A DNA stretch of 64,000 nt, taken from Streptomyces sp. f51. GTDB lineage: Bacteria; Actinomycetota; Actinomycetes; Streptomycetales; Streptomycetaceae. Where the stretch lies: NCBI RefSeq assembly GCF_037940415.1, contig NZ_CP149798.1, positions 6,853,001 to 6,917,000 of the forward strand, written 5' to 3'. Positions 53,735 to 62,620 of this stretch are shown here, in pieces. The notes beneath the pieces are model-generated. The model made no database searches. It was not told the origin of the DNA and saw only the letters and a list, made by a program, of their open reading frames with translations. Made by a program: the position numbers and the translations under genes. Position 1 is the first letter of the stretch, and every line of letters starts with the position of its first letter.

Positions 53735-54079
53735 CTACGGTTCCCGCGACCGGCGTGTGATCGGGCGGCCGGAGCCGCGCAGGGCGGAGGCCGTCGCCCG
53801 CAGGGGTACAGGGGGTGCCGCGGCGCGCAGGGAGCGCAGGGCGAGCAGCATGACGCCGATGTCGTCCAGGTATATGGGGTCGGGCAGCAGATCGGTCGGC
53901 AGGACGAGATAGACGACGGCGCCCCAGAACACCCAGCGGGGTCCGGTCGGCAGTCCGGCCCGCCGCAGATCACGGCGGGTGCGCACGAGCCGGCGCAGGA
54001 GTACGAGCGCCACCGCGAGCGCGGCGGCCGCGAGTACCGCGCCGATGACGAGGACCAGGGTCCACGAGGTCGAGTCCAT
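53735..54079 (-). CDS. DUF1232 (YkvA) membrane protein
   Basis: 114 residues from ATG at 54079. One N-terminal transmembrane helix (WTLVLVIGAVLAAAALAVAL), a basic stretch (RRLVRTRRDLRR), and the YkvA signature LPTDLLPDPIYLDDIGVMLL with a second hydrophobic run. Function is unknown for the family. Confidence 0.8.
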   Translation of the reverse strand: MDSTSWTLVLVIGAVLAAAALAVALVLLRRLVRTRRDLRRAGLPTGPRWVFWGAVVYLVLPTDLLPDPIYLDDIGVMLLALRSLRAAAPPVPLRATASALRGSGRPITRRSREP

Positions 54080-54176
54080 GCGTCCGTCCAGAGAGTCGTC
54101 GGGTGGCCTTCCCCACCCGTGTGCCCGCTCCTGCCCCGGTTACCGCTCCGGCAGGGCCGTCCGGGCGTTGCTTCCC

Positions 54177-55073
54177 TCACTCCCGGGTGTCGCGGCGGCA
54201 GATGACGAAGTCGTCGAAGACGTGCCTGCCGGGCCGCGTGCCGACGGTTTCGACGGCCCGGCGAAGGTCCAGCAGCTGCTCCGTGGTCATCTCGAGCGGT
54301 GGCTCGTCGGGCTGGTACGTCGTGCGCACCGGGTAGTCACGCCCCGGTTCCCGGGTCATCTCGATGTGGCAGCCCAGTACATGGGTGACGGGGCGCCGTT
54401 CGCACAGGTCGATCAGCCGGTCGACGGTACGGGTGAAGGCCGGCCAGTCCTCGACGTACAGACGTCCGGGGTAGACCGTGTCGCCGGTGAACAGGATCCC
54501 GGTCCAGGGGTCGTAGAACGTGACCGCTGCCTCGTGGTGCCCGGGCGTGGCCAGGCATTCCAGCACCCGGCCGCCGAGGTCGACCCGGGCGACGGCGTCG
54601 GGATCGTCGTGGAACCCGAAGAAGTCCCAGGCGCTGTCGAGGGAGGCGTCCACGACCTCGGTTCCGGGACGGCCGGTGAACTGGCCGTCCCCGGCGATGT
54701 GGTCGCCGTGCGGATGGGTGTGCAGGACCAGCAGCCCGTAGTCGTCACGGGGGTGCACGGCCAGCCAGGACTCCATCACCTCGTCGACGACCCGGCGCAG
54801 CGGGAAGTGGTCGGCGGCGGCCGTGGCGCCCGTGTCGATCAGGACGGCCCGCGCGGTCCCGAACAGCAGGAACATGAAGGGCGCCTCGTAGTCGACCGCC
54901 ATGTTCTGGCGCAGGACGACCGTGTTCTCGTCGTAGGCGTGGACCTGGATGTCGGGGTCCGTGTTGTGCTTGGCCGAGGGCGAGCCGTGGATCCACCGCA
55001 CGTCGAGCGGCGCGGCCGCCGGGGCTCCACCGCCTCCGCGAACGCCGTCGGTCCGCTTGCCTGCACTGTCCAC
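54177..55073 (-). CDS. MBL-fold metallo-hydrolase
   Basis: 298 residues from GTG at 55073, GGGAGACGG upstream. Metallo-beta-lactamase motifs HTHPHGDHIAG, TPGHHEAAVTF, TGDTVYPG and a late His (GCHIEM) give a full dinuclear site. Glyoxalase-type or lactonase-like activity is possible. It lies between the YkvA-like and 126-residue hypothetical genes on the same strand and may share their transcript. Confidence 0.85.
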   Translation of the reverse strand: MDSAGKRTDGVRGGGGAPAAAPLDVRWIHGSPSAKHNTDPDIQVHAYDENTVVLRQNMAVDYEAPFMFLLFGTARAVLIDTGATAAADHFPLRRVVDEVMESWLAVHPRDDYGLLVLHTHPHGDHIAGDGQFTGRPGTEVVDASLDSAWDFFGFHDDPDAVARVDLGGRVLECLATPGHHEAAVTFYDPWTGILFTGDTVYPGRLYVEDWPAFTRTVDRLIDLCERRPVTHVLGCHIEMTREPGRDYPVRTTYQPDEPPLEMTTEQLLDLRRAVETVGTRPGRHVFDDFVICRRDTRE

Positions 55074-55122
55074 GCCGTCTCCCTGGGCTCGGTCCTGCCG
55101 GGCCTCGGCAGGGGCCCGGAGA

Positions 55123-55500
55123 TCAGTTTCGCTGGTGGGCGTGGTCCACGAGCGCCTGGGACACCGTACGGATGCTGCGGGCGATGTGCTGGAGCTGCAT
55201 CACCTCGGCGGCGTACATCTTGATGGAGTGCTCGATCACGCCCTCCTGGAGGCCCAGGCCGGGCAGCTCGGAGCGGGCGGTCTGGAGTGCCGTGCGGGCC
55301 ACCCGTATCTCCTGCTGCACCTGGAGGTGCGCGTGGCGGGCGAGCAGGACGGGGTGCTTGTGCAGGACGGGGTAGCTCGCGTAACGGCTCGGTACGAGCT
55401 CGCGCAGCCATTTCACCGCCGAGCGCTCCCAGTCGAAGCTGCCGGGGGTCTTGACCTGGCACGGCCAGTCCGAGGTGATCGGTGAATACGTCAGGGCCAT
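55123..55500 (-). CDS. Hypothetical protein, conserved-looking, unknown function
   Basis: 125 residues from ATG at 55500, eight bases behind GGAAG (ATG at 55506 is too close to it). No signal peptide or known motif; it is mainly helical (SAVKWLRELVPSRYASYP, EHSIKMYAAEVMQLQHIARS), with one Cys. The upstream control region is unusually AT-rich with an 18-bp inverted repeat, suggesting regulation. Confidence 0.75.
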   Translation of the reverse strand: MALTYSPITSDWPCQVKTPGSFDWERSAVKWLRELVPSRYASYPVLHKHPVLLARHAHLQVQQEIRVARTALQTARSELPGLGLQEGVIEHSIKMYAAEVMQLQHIARSIRTVSQALVDHAHQRN

Positions 55501-55681
55501 GTTCATCGCTTCCGGGGTACGTCGGCGGGGGACTCTGGGGGCGGCCCCGGCATAGGGGTACCGGGGCCGCCACCACGGGTCTCGCAGGCGAGACCCGCTC
55601 GAACACCCGGGACCCGATGCGGGTAGGAGCGGAGGGCCCCGAGTGCTCATGGGTCGTGACCAGGAAGCCTCCGGGGCACGA

Positions 55682-55739
55682 TCCGAAAGAAGTATTTATA
55701 TATGCCGCCGTAAGCGCAAGGGCATGAAAACATTCATGC
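55682..55739 (-). promoter_or_regulatory. AT-rich promoter-like tract with inverted repeat
   Basis: The tract at 55687-55703 (AAGAAGTATTTATATATGC) is strikingly AT-rich for this DNA, and GCATGAA-AACA-TTCATGC (55722-55739) is a perfect inverted repeat with 7-bp arms. Read on the minus strand, TATATAAAT could be a -10 region for the gene starting at 55500, and the repeat an operator just upstream. The RpiR regulator ends 60 bp further on. Confidence 0.5.
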
Positions 55740-55798
55740 GTGCTTTGTTGTGAATGATCCCGTGATGCGGCCGGGGCCGGATGTGGGACGGGACGGTG

Positions 55799-56722
55799 TC
55801 AGTCGCGCAGGAAGAACTGGTGCTGCTCGGCGACCTGCTCGTACTCCTCCAGGCGCGCCTGGGTGCGCTCCGGATCGGCGTCGGTCATGGCCTGGAGCAG
55901 TGCGGCGGACAGCACCACGGGGGCGGCGTACGAGTCGAAGACGAGCCGGGAACCGGTGCCGGTGGCGAACGTGACGTCCGCCTCGTCGGCCAGCGGGCCG
56001 AGGCCGAGGTCGGTGACCAGGGCCACCTGGAGGCCGGCGCTGCGCGCGACCCGCATCGCCGTGAGCGTCTCGTGGGCGTGCCGGGGCATCCCGAAGGCCA
56101 GGACCCAGGTGCCGCCCGCCTCGCGCGACTGGAGCAGCGCGTCGTACGCGACCGAGCCGCCGCGCGTCACCACCCGCACGTCCGGGTGGATGCGACGGGC
56201 CGCGTACGCGAAGTACTCGGCCAGCGAGCCGGAGATCCGCAGCCCGAGGACCGTCAGCGGCGCCGACTGCGACAGCGCCCGGCCGACGCGGATGATCTGG
56301 TCCGGGTCGGTGAAGTCCCGCCTGAGGTTCTCCAGGTTCTCGATCTCGGCGTCCACCGCGGCCTGGAGCTCGTTGCTCGTGACCTCGGCCGGGGTGCCCG
56401 GAGTGCTGCCCAGGGTGCTGAGCGCGATGGCCTGGAGGCTCTCGCGCAGCGCGGGGTAGCCGCTGAAGCCGACGGCCGCCGCGAAACGGGTCACGGAGGG
56501 CTGGCTCACGCCGACCCGCTCGGCGAGGTCGGTGATCGACAGGAAAGCGGCTTCGGTGATGTGCTCGATCAGATACTGGGCGATGCGCCGCTGGCCCGGA
56601 GAGAGCCGCGGGCCGTCGAACAGCTCCCTGAGCTGGGACGTGGGCGCCACGTCGGCCTCGGGCGCCGTCTTTCCCGAGGTGATCGCGGATGCCTGTGCGC
56701 GTGCCTGCTGCGGCGATGGCAC
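55799..56722 (-). CDS. MurR/RpiR family transcriptional regulator
   Basis: 307 residues from GTG at 56722, ten bases behind AAGGAGG (an earlier in-frame GTG at 56749 precedes the site). An RpiR-type HTH (~40-105: QRRIAQYLIEHITEAAFLSI, DLAERVGVSQPSVTRFAAAV) and a SIS sugar-phosphate isomerase-like domain (~130-270: VLGLRISGSLAEYFAYAARR) are clear. RpiR regulators sense phosphorylated sugars or related metabolites and control sugar catabolism. No adjacent sugar gene is obvious; the inverted repeat at 55722-55739 could be a target. Confidence 0.88.
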   Translation of the reverse strand: MPSPQQARAQASAITSGKTAPEADVAPTSQLRELFDGPRLSPGQRRIAQYLIEHITEAAFLSITDLAERVGVSQPSVTRFAAAVGFSGYPALRESLQAIALSTLGSTPGTPAEVTSNELQAAVDAEIENLENLRRDFTDPDQIIRVGRALSQSAPLTVLGLRISGSLAEYFAYAARRIHPDVRVVTRGGSVAYDALLQSREAGGTWVLAFGMPRHAHETLTAMRVARSAGLQVALVTDLGLGPLADEADVTFATGTGSRLVFDSYAAPVVLSAALLQAMTDADPERTQARLEEYEQVAEQHQFFLRD

Positions 56723-56916
56723 CGGTGCGCGTCCTCCTTCATGTCCCACGAGAACTCAACATAGCTCACCGACCCTTCTGACCTGGGCCGGTATTGGCGC
56801 AAGCAATGCCTGCGTTCCTCGTTTCACGCGTGTTCGAGGGGTACTCGGACAAGCGTCACGGCGGGCCCGTCCGTGGGCGTGCCCGTCTGTTCGCAGACGC
56901 GAGGGAGAGGGTTTTC

Positions 56917-57315
56917 ATGAGCGTGCAACAACTGCCCGCGTCAACGGTCCACGTGATGCTCGGGGACTGTTCCGCGACCGACGCCAAAGCGGTGCTCGGC
57001 GTCCTGTGCGGCCGCTTCACCGCGGACCGGGAGAGGGCGGACGAGCCGCACGAGTCCGTGGGCGGCCGGCCGACGGTGTGGACCGTGCTGTTCGACACCG
57101 CGGGTGATCCCGGTGGTCCCGCCGGGCCTGTCGTGGAACTTTCGGGGCAGCCGACTGTGGAGGCACAGGGCGGTCCCCGGGCGACACAGCGGCTGCGGGA
57201 GGCCCTCGGTGCCGCCTTCACCGTGCACGAACTGGGCACGGAGGCCGGTGACCAGGAGGTTCAGATGAAGCTGCGGCTGGATTCGGGTACGGCGCACGAG
57301 ACGCGGTCCGTGTGA
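56917..57315 (+). CDS. Hypothetical protein cotranscribed with a DUF1206 gene
   Basis: 132 residues from ATG at 56917, GAGGGAGAGG upstream. No recognisable domain, signal peptide or membrane segment. It contains a Gly/Pro-rich stretch near residues 60-75. The stop overlaps the GTG of the DUF1206 gene (GTGA), so the two are probably translated together and may act in one process. Confidence 0.75.
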   Translation: MSVQQLPASTVHVMLGDCSATDAKAVLGVLCGRFTADRERADEPHESVGGRPTVWTVLFDTAGDPGGPAGPVVELSGQPTVEAQGGPRATQRLREALGAAFTVHELGTEAGDQEVQMKLRLDSGTAHETRSV

Positions 57316-58148
57316 ACGCCGGGGCGATGGCCCGGGGCGGGGACGTCGGTGTCCGCCGCGCGGCGACGGGCTCGGCACGTGACGGCGCGGCCCGCGCCGG
57401 GCTGATCGCCCGGGGGGTGATCTACGTCCTGGTCGGCCTGCTGGCCCTGCGCATCGCCTTCGGCGACAGCGGCGGCCGGCAGGCCGACCGGAGCGGTGCC
57501 CTTCAGGAGATCGCCACGAAGCCGTTCGGTTCGGTTCTGCTGTGGGCCCTCGGCGCCGGGCTCGTCGGCATGGCGCTGTGGCGGCTGTCCGAGGCGGTGT
57601 TCGGGGGCGCGGGACAGGACGGCGGCAAGGCGGGAAAACGCCTGATGGCGGCCGCTCGCTGCGTGTTCTACGGGTTCGTCGCCTACTCCGTGCTGGCCTT
57701 CGCGGCCGGCGCGCGCGGCAGCGGCTCGGGCGACCGGCAGTCCCGTGACGTCACGGCCAAGGCGCTGGGGATGCCCGGCGGCCAGTGGATCGTCGGTGCC
57801 GCCGGGGTGGGCCTGGTCGTCGCGGGTGGCTGGATCGCGGTACGGGCCGTGATGCGCAAGTATCACAAGCACCTCAAGCTCGGCGAGATGTCACGGCGGG
57901 TCCGCCGGGCCGTGGACACGGCGGGCGTGGGCGGCGGCGCCGCGCGGGGTGTGGTGTTCGCGGGGGCGGGAGCCTTCGCGGTCCGCGCCGCCGTCGACTA
58001 CCGGCCCGACCAGGCCAAGGGGATGGACGGCACACTGCGGTCCTTCGCCGGAGCGCCGATGGGCCCGTGGCTGCTGACCTGCGTCGCGGCCGGTCTCGTC
58101 CTGTTCGGACTGTTCTCGTTCGCGATGGCACGGTGGCGCAGGGTGTGA
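57312..58148 (+). CDS. DUF1206 membrane protein
   Basis: 278 residues from GTG at 57312; ATG at 57324 is an alternative. Three DUF1206 repeat pairs: ARGVIYVLVGLLALRIAF, CVFYGFVAYSVLAFAA and ARGVVFAGAGAFAVRAAVDY, each followed by another hydrophobic helix, six transmembrane segments in all. Function unknown in the family. Ends in a very strong terminator. Confidence 0.87.
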   Translation: MNAGAMARGGDVGVRRAATGSARDGAARAGLIARGVIYVLVGLLALRIAFGDSGGRQADRSGALQEIATKPFGSVLLWALGAGLVGMALWRLSEAVFGGAGQDGGKAGKRLMAAARCVFYGFVAYSVLAFAAGARGSGSGDRQSRDVTAKALGMPGGQWIVGAAGVGLVVAGGWIAVRAVMRKYHKHLKLGEMSRRVRRAVDTAGVGGGAARGVVFAGAGAFAVRAAVDYRPDQAKGMDGTLRSFAGAPMGPWLLTCVAAGLVLFGLFSFAMARWRRV

Positions 58149-58184
58149 GCCCACGCCGCCGGCCGACCTGACCGAGGGGTGTCG

Positions 58185-58228
58185 CGGGGGGTGGCTCCGC
58201 CGCCGATGCGGCGGAGCCACCCCCCGCG
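58185..58228. terminator. 20-bp-stem bidirectional terminator
   Basis: 58185-58204 pairs perfectly with 58209-58228 around a CGAT loop, between the convergent DUF1206 (+) gene and the ThuA-ricin (-) gene, 6 bp from the stop of the latter. Confidence 0.85.
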
Positions 58229-58234
58229 CGTCCG

Positions 58235-59557
58235 TCAGGGCTGAGCGGTGAGCGTGAAGCTCTGGGCGGCCGATCCGTCGCACCCGCGCTGGGTGAGCTG
58301 GACGCCGTTCGCCGCGGAGGCCGCCGCGCTCAGGCATCTGCCGCTGTGGCGGGCGACGAAGTGATAGCGCCCCGGGCCCTCCCTCACCGGAAGCCACTGC
58401 TGGTTCTGGCCGCCGGACCAACTCCACAGCTGGAGCGGCGCGTTGTCGGCCGCCGAGCGGTCGGTGACATCGACGACCTGCTGCGGAGCCGGCCGCAGCG
58501 CGATCCGTGTGTAGCCGCTGTCCGTCGGACGGAACTGGAACTGCTGGGCCCCGGTGCCGTTGCACGCGTACTGCTGGACCACGGTCCCGTTCGCGGTGCC
58601 GGCCGAACGGGCGTCCAAGCAGGTGCCGTTGCCCGTGCCGGCCGCGGAGTACCAGGTGGTCTCCGGGATCGGGTCCGCCGGGGGCACGGACGTGTCCGCT
58701 CCGCCGAGCCACTTGAGCCCGTCCAGCAGGAACCGGTTCTGGGTCGTGCTCGCGAACGTCGACGACAGCGTGGTGTTCGTCGCGTAGTCCATCGCGTTGT
58801 GGCCGAAGTTCGCGTACAGCATCCGGTACTTCGTGTTGGTCCACAGGATCGGGTAGTACCCGCTGTTCCACGACTGGTTCGGGTCCGTGCCCAGCGGGAA
58901 GCTGCTCGGGTCGACCGAGGCGAGGATCCGGATGTCCGGGTTCTGCCGCAGGTCGTTGGACCAGCTGTACCACTCGCTGACCGACGAGGTGAAGGTGGCG
59001 GGCAGGTTCACGGTGGAGGGATGCGTGCGGTCCTCGACCTTCAGGACGGCCGTGGTCGGTCCCCAGGTGTTGGACCTGAAGTTCCCGCTGCCGAGGAACT
59101 GGTCGTGGTACCAGGACCAGCTCTGGGCGTCGGTGGTGAAGGCGGAGACGTGGAAGCCCATCCAGCCGCCGCCCCCGCGCATGTACTGCTCGAATCCCGC
59201 GCGTTGGGCCGCGGTCTGCGGCAGGTCGTCGAGGAACAGGACGACTTGGTACGCCTTCACGCCCCCATTGGCGAGCAGGTCCCAGTCGTTGCTGGCCGTG
59301 TAGGTGAAGCCGTTGGCGGCGGCCTGCCTGGGGAACCAGTCGTCGGCCTCGTGGACGAAGCTGATGTGGGCCGCGTCGTAGGTGCCGTTGTAGAGGGCGA
59401 GCACCTTGAACGGGGCCGCCGTGGTGTTCGCGCGCGCGGCCGGTGGCGACGCGAGGCCGAGCAGGGCCGCCAGCAGGACGAGCACCCGCAGGACGAGGAC
59501 CCGTGGGACCGGGACCCGCCGGACATCGCGCGCCGGTACGGATTCGCTGAGGCGCAT
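58235..59557 (-). CDS. Secreted ThuA-like domain plus ricin B-type lectin domain protein
   Basis: 440 residues from ATG at 59557 with AAGGAG upstream. Signal peptide (VLRVLVLLAALLGLASPPAA). Residues ~48-300 are a ThuA-like trehalose-utilisation/glutamine-amidotransferase-type domain (FKVLALYNGTYDAAHISFVH, GGGGWMGFHVSAF, ILWTNTKYRMLYANFGHNAM). Residues ~312-440 form a ricin B lectin with repeated QW motifs (GAQQFQF, NQQWLPV, GCDGSAAQSF). It probably binds and acts on extracellular polysaccharide. Second gene of an operon, 32 bp behind the beta-helix protein. Confidence 0.87.
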   Translation of the reverse strand: MRLSESVPARDVRRVPVPRVLVLRVLVLLAALLGLASPPAARANTTAAPFKVLALYNGTYDAAHISFVHEADDWFPRQAAANGFTYTASNDWDLLANGGVKAYQVVLFLDDLPQTAAQRAGFEQYMRGGGGWMGFHVSAFTTDAQSWSWYHDQFLGSGNFRSNTWGPTTAVLKVEDRTHPSTVNLPATFTSSVSEWYSWSNDLRQNPDIRILASVDPSSFPLGTDPNQSWNSGYYPILWTNTKYRMLYANFGHNAMDYATNTTLSSTFASTTQNRFLLDGLKWLGGADTSVPPADPIPETTWYSAAGTGNGTCLDARSAGTANGTVVQQYACNGTGAQQFQFRPTDSGYTRIALRPAPQQVVDVTDRSAADNAPLQLWSWSGGQNQQWLPVREGPGRYHFVARHSGRCLSAAASAANGVQLTQRGCDGSAAQSFTLTAQP

Positions 59558-59589
59558 CCGGTTCTCCTTCCCGTACGTGTCAGGGGTGG

Positions 59590-61827
59590 TCACGGGTAGC
59601 TGACGAGGTCGGCGACGTTGGTGGAGGAGTTGGACGGTCCGCCCCGGTCGTTGACGACGTGGCGGATGGTTCCGGTACCGCCCAGGGACACGGTCACCAG
59701 GTCCTTGAAGCGGACGTTCGCGGTGACGGGCGCCTCGACGGCGTGCTCCGCGGCGACGGCCGGGTTGACGTTGAAGTAGCAGTAGCTGCCGAAGCCGTAC
59801 ACCTGATGGCTCGTCACGGAGGGGGCGACCTTGTAGGCCGCGTAGCCCTGCGTCGAACCGCTCATCCACGCGGCCTGGTTGGGCGGGTCGTAGGGCATCT
59901 CGTTCTGGTAGAAGTACGTGCGGCCGCCGTTGCCGTTCCACACGGTCTGGTACTTCTGGTAGTGCTCGACGAACAGGCCGTACATGGTCACGTCGTCGCC
60001 GTTCACGACCAGCCCGGTGTCGGCCGTGTTGCTCGTCCAGCCGACCCCGCTGCCGTGGTCCGCGCGCCACAGCCACAGATGGTCGCCGATGACGTCGTCG
60101 CTGTTGACGGTCAGGCTGGTGGTCGCCCTGCCGACGCCCGCGCCGCCGATACGGAAGAACACGTCGTGCAGGGAGCTCGGGTCGGCACTGTGGTCCGCGG
60201 AGGAGCCGCTCGGTCCCATCTCCAGCAGCTGCGCGGAGTTGGTGGTGCCCGCGTCGATCAGCAGCCCGGCGAGCTGGACGCCGTTCACGTCCGCGACCGT
60301 CATGGCGGTCAGGCCGTTGTCGGGGACGAGGGTGGCCAGACCGAGTCCGAGCACCACGGTGTCGGCCCTGGTGACCCTGAGCGTCTGGTCGAGGTGGTAG
60401 ACCCCGGGCGTCACCAGCAGGTTCTTCCCCTGGGCCAGCGCGTCGTTCATCTGCGCCGCCGTCGCTCCGGGCTTCACCACGAAGAAGTCGGACAGCGGCA
60501 GGGACGTACCCGCGGGGGTGCCCGAACTCCAGCTGGTTCCGGTGGAGTCGGTGCGTACGGACGGCACGAGGACCTTCCAGGCGCCCGCCGTGTCGACGTA
60601 CAGGAAGGGCTTCTCGCGGGAGACCGGCGTCTGGCCCACCGTCGTGTACGGGGGGTTCGGGAAGCTGTTCGCGGGGGCGTTCCGCGCGCCGACGAACACC
60701 ATGTTCCAGTTGGACCCGGTCCAGTTCGACCACTCGGTGTTGCGCGACAGCCACTGCTGCTGCGAGCCGGAGTTCACCTGACCGTCGATCTTCGTGTCGG
60801 CCATGTAGCCGCCGCTCGACCAGCCGCCGTCGTCCAGCGCCAGGTTGCCGCGCAGATGCATACGCCGGTACGGCGCCGCCTGCGACACCGCCCAGCGGTC
60901 CGAGCCGGAGGTGGGGGTCACCGACAGGTTCTCCGCCGAACGCCAGAAGTTCTGGGTCGCGTTGCCCTGGAACCAGTCGGCCTCGGCGTGCACCGCGCCG
61001 CGGATGTCGACGTCGTCGGGGGACAGGCCGAGGCCCGCGACCTGGGTGTAGAAGCCGACGTTCGCGTCGGCGCTGTAGGTGCCGGGCTTGAAGAGGAACG
61101 CCTTGCGGGCGGTGCCGAACTGATTGGTCTCCTGCTGGGCGAACGCCGAGTCGAGGCTGCTCTGGATGGTCGCGGCCGGCGTCGACGGGTCGAAGACGGT
61201 GACGTTCGGGCCCAGGTCCGGTGTTCCGGGAGGCTGTTGTGCGTCGGCCGCGTTCACGTAGAAGGACTGGGCCGCCGTGCCGTTGCACGTGTACTGCTGG
61301 AGCTGGGTGCTGTCGGAGGTGGAGGCGCTCGGGACGTCGAGGCACTTGCCGCTGTTCCGGTTCACGAAGTGGTAGGCGCCGCCGGTCTCCGCCACGGCCT
61401 GCCACTGCTGGTTCGCGCCGCCGCCGTACGCCCACAGCTGCACGGGCGCGCCGTCCGCGGTCGAGACACCGGTGACGTCCCAGGTCCTGGTGCCGTCGCC
61501 CCGGTTGCCGACCTGGGAGTACCCGCCCGAGGTGGCGGAGAACCGCCACTGCTGTGCCTGGCTGCCGTTGCAGGTGTACTGCTGCACCGCCGTGCCGTCG
61601 GCCGTCGCCGCGGCGCGGGCGTCGACGCACTTGCCGCTGCCCGCGTTGACGACGGTGGCCCAGTCGGCCGGAATCGCGGCGGTCTGCGCGGTCTGCGCGG
61701 TGGCGTTCGGCGAGGCGGCCGTCAGGCCCGATGCCGTCGTCGTCACGAGCGCGGTCACCGCCAGCAGCCTGGCCGTTCGACGGCGCCGGGGCCCTCTTCG
61801 GGATCCGGGCAGGGGGAATCTGGACAT
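59590..61827 (-). CDS. Secreted ricin B lectin plus right-handed beta-helix protein
   Basis: 745 residues from ATG at 61827 with AGGAG upstream. It begins with a long Arg-rich signal peptide (RRRRTARLLAVTALVTTTAS). A ricin B domain (~55-190; QQYTCNGSQAQQW, NQQWQAVAE, QQYTCNGTAAQSF) is followed by a parallel beta-helix region (~210-700) of pectate-lyase-3/GH55-like character (LDSAFAQQ, FLFKPGTYSADANVGFYTQV, VLGLGLATLVP, DVIGDHLWLWRADHG). Likely a polysaccharide hydrolase or lyase with a carbohydrate-binding lectin; the catalytic residues cannot be named with confidence. Promoter-like TTGACG/TAGGTT lies upstream. Confidence 0.83.
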   Translation of the reverse strand: MSRFPLPGSRRGPRRRRTARLLAVTALVTTTASGLTAASPNATAQTAQTAAIPADWATVVNAGSGKCVDARAAATADGTAVQQYTCNGSQAQQWRFSATSGGYSQVGNRGDGTRTWDVTGVSTADGAPVQLWAYGGGANQQWQAVAETGGAYHFVNRNSGKCLDVPSASTSDSTQLQQYTCNGTAAQSFYVNAADAQQPPGTPDLGPNVTVFDPSTPAATIQSSLDSAFAQQETNQFGTARKAFLFKPGTYSADANVGFYTQVAGLGLSPDDVDIRGAVHAEADWFQGNATQNFWRSAENLSVTPTSGSDRWAVSQAAPYRRMHLRGNLALDDGGWSSGGYMADTKIDGQVNSGSQQQWLSRNTEWSNWTGSNWNMVFVGARNAPANSFPNPPYTTVGQTPVSREKPFLYVDTAGAWKVLVPSVRTDSTGTSWSSGTPAGTSLPLSDFFVVKPGATAAQMNDALAQGKNLLVTPGVYHLDQTLRVTRADTVVLGLGLATLVPDNGLTAMTVADVNGVQLAGLLIDAGTTNSAQLLEMGPSGSSADHSADPSSLHDVFFRIGGAGVGRATTSLTVNSDDVIGDHLWLWRADHGSGVGWTSNTADTGLVVNGDDVTMYGLFVEHYQKYQTVWNGNGGRTYFYQNEMPYDPPNQAAWMSGSTQGYAAYKVAPSVTSHQVYGFGSYCYFNVNPAVAAEHAVEAPVTANVRFKDLVTVSLGGTGTIRHVVNDRGGPSNSSTNVADLVSYP

Positions 61828-61903
61828 GCGGGACACTCCTGAGCTGGTGGGGGGTTCACGTCCGTGAACGTCAAACTCATCCATGGGGCCGTGGTGATGG
61901 GTG

Positions 61904-61932
61904 AACCTAAAGGTCTGCACCAAAGACGTCAA
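61904..61932 (-). promoter_or_regulatory. Sigma-70-like promoter of the ricin/beta-helix operon
   Basis: On the minus strand TTGACG (61927-61932) and TAGGTT (61904-61909) are separated by 17 bp, about 80 bp upstream of the start codon. The pair fits the housekeeping consensus. Confidence 0.6.
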
Positions 61933-62031
61933 GATGTGAAGCAAAGAACCCCGTCAATTGGCCTGTAAGCACGATGAGTTGAAACAATCAGGACGGTCGT
62001 CACTCTGAACTCGGCTTCCTGTCCGTGGTGT

Positions 62032-62076
62032 TGACGCGTATGACGCGTATGACGCGTATGAGGCGTATGAGGCGTT
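62032..62076. repeat. 9-bp tandem repeat, five copies
   Basis: Units TGACGCGTA (x3), TGAGGCGTA, TGAGGCGTTC-like. The 9-bp period keeps the reading frame, but no gene is supported here. Confidence 0.8.
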
Positions 62077-62477
62077 CGCGGTCCGGCGTCGGGTGTGTGG
62101 TTCCTTACATGGTGATGACGTGATGGCGAACCACACCCGCCCCGCCCGCATCAGGGGGCACTCTGGTTCCGGGTCGGTGACTCCTGTCCTGGAGAGACAC
62201 GGAAACCGCCGGCCACCGCGCCGACCGGCACCGCCGGTTCGTGTCCCGCGGCGAGGGAAGCGGCTGCCGCGGAACAGCGCCCCGGATCACTTCCGGGGCG
62301 CCGTGCGTGCCGGGCCGAGGCGAGGACCGCCGGGGCGGCGGGGTCCCGACGCCGGGCCGTTGCTCCGCCTGAGGGACCCGGCTACTCCCAACGGCCGAGC
62401 GGGGCGAGTTGGCCGTCGCCGACCCCCGGCGGGAGTGATTGCCTCGGGTGCGGGGCCGCCGCACCCGAAGCCTCCCC

Positions 62478-62505
62478 GGACAGCGGACAGCGGACAGCGG
62501 ACAGC
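62478..62505. repeat. 7-bp tandem repeat, four copies
   Basis: GGACAGC repeated four times exactly, then GGACG and another partial copy, 116 bp upstream of the antiporter start. Confidence 0.8.
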
Positions 62506-62620
62506 GGACGGACAGCGCGGCGACTCGTACGGTCCTCCTTCATTCGCCCCGGGACGGACTCCCGGACAACGGACCGCGGCGAACCGACCGCCGGCCGAAA
62601 CCAGCGGCAGGGAGGCAGCC

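Larger units (their letters stand above)
61933..62620. other. Intergenic region upstream of the antiporter, with two short tandem repeats
   Basis: Nearly 700 bp with no convincing gene. TGACGCGTA is repeated five times with drift at 62032-62076 (9-bp period). GGACAGC is repeated four times at 62478-62505 (7-bp period). Frames crossing the region, such as one encoding SYASYAS repeats, look like repeat translation and have no start sites. Confidence 0.55.

Noticed and set aside
61954..62151. Minus-strand frame encoding NASYASYASYAS repeats
   Set aside because: The pattern is only the translation of the 9-bp DNA repeat; there is no ribosome site and no second supporting feature.
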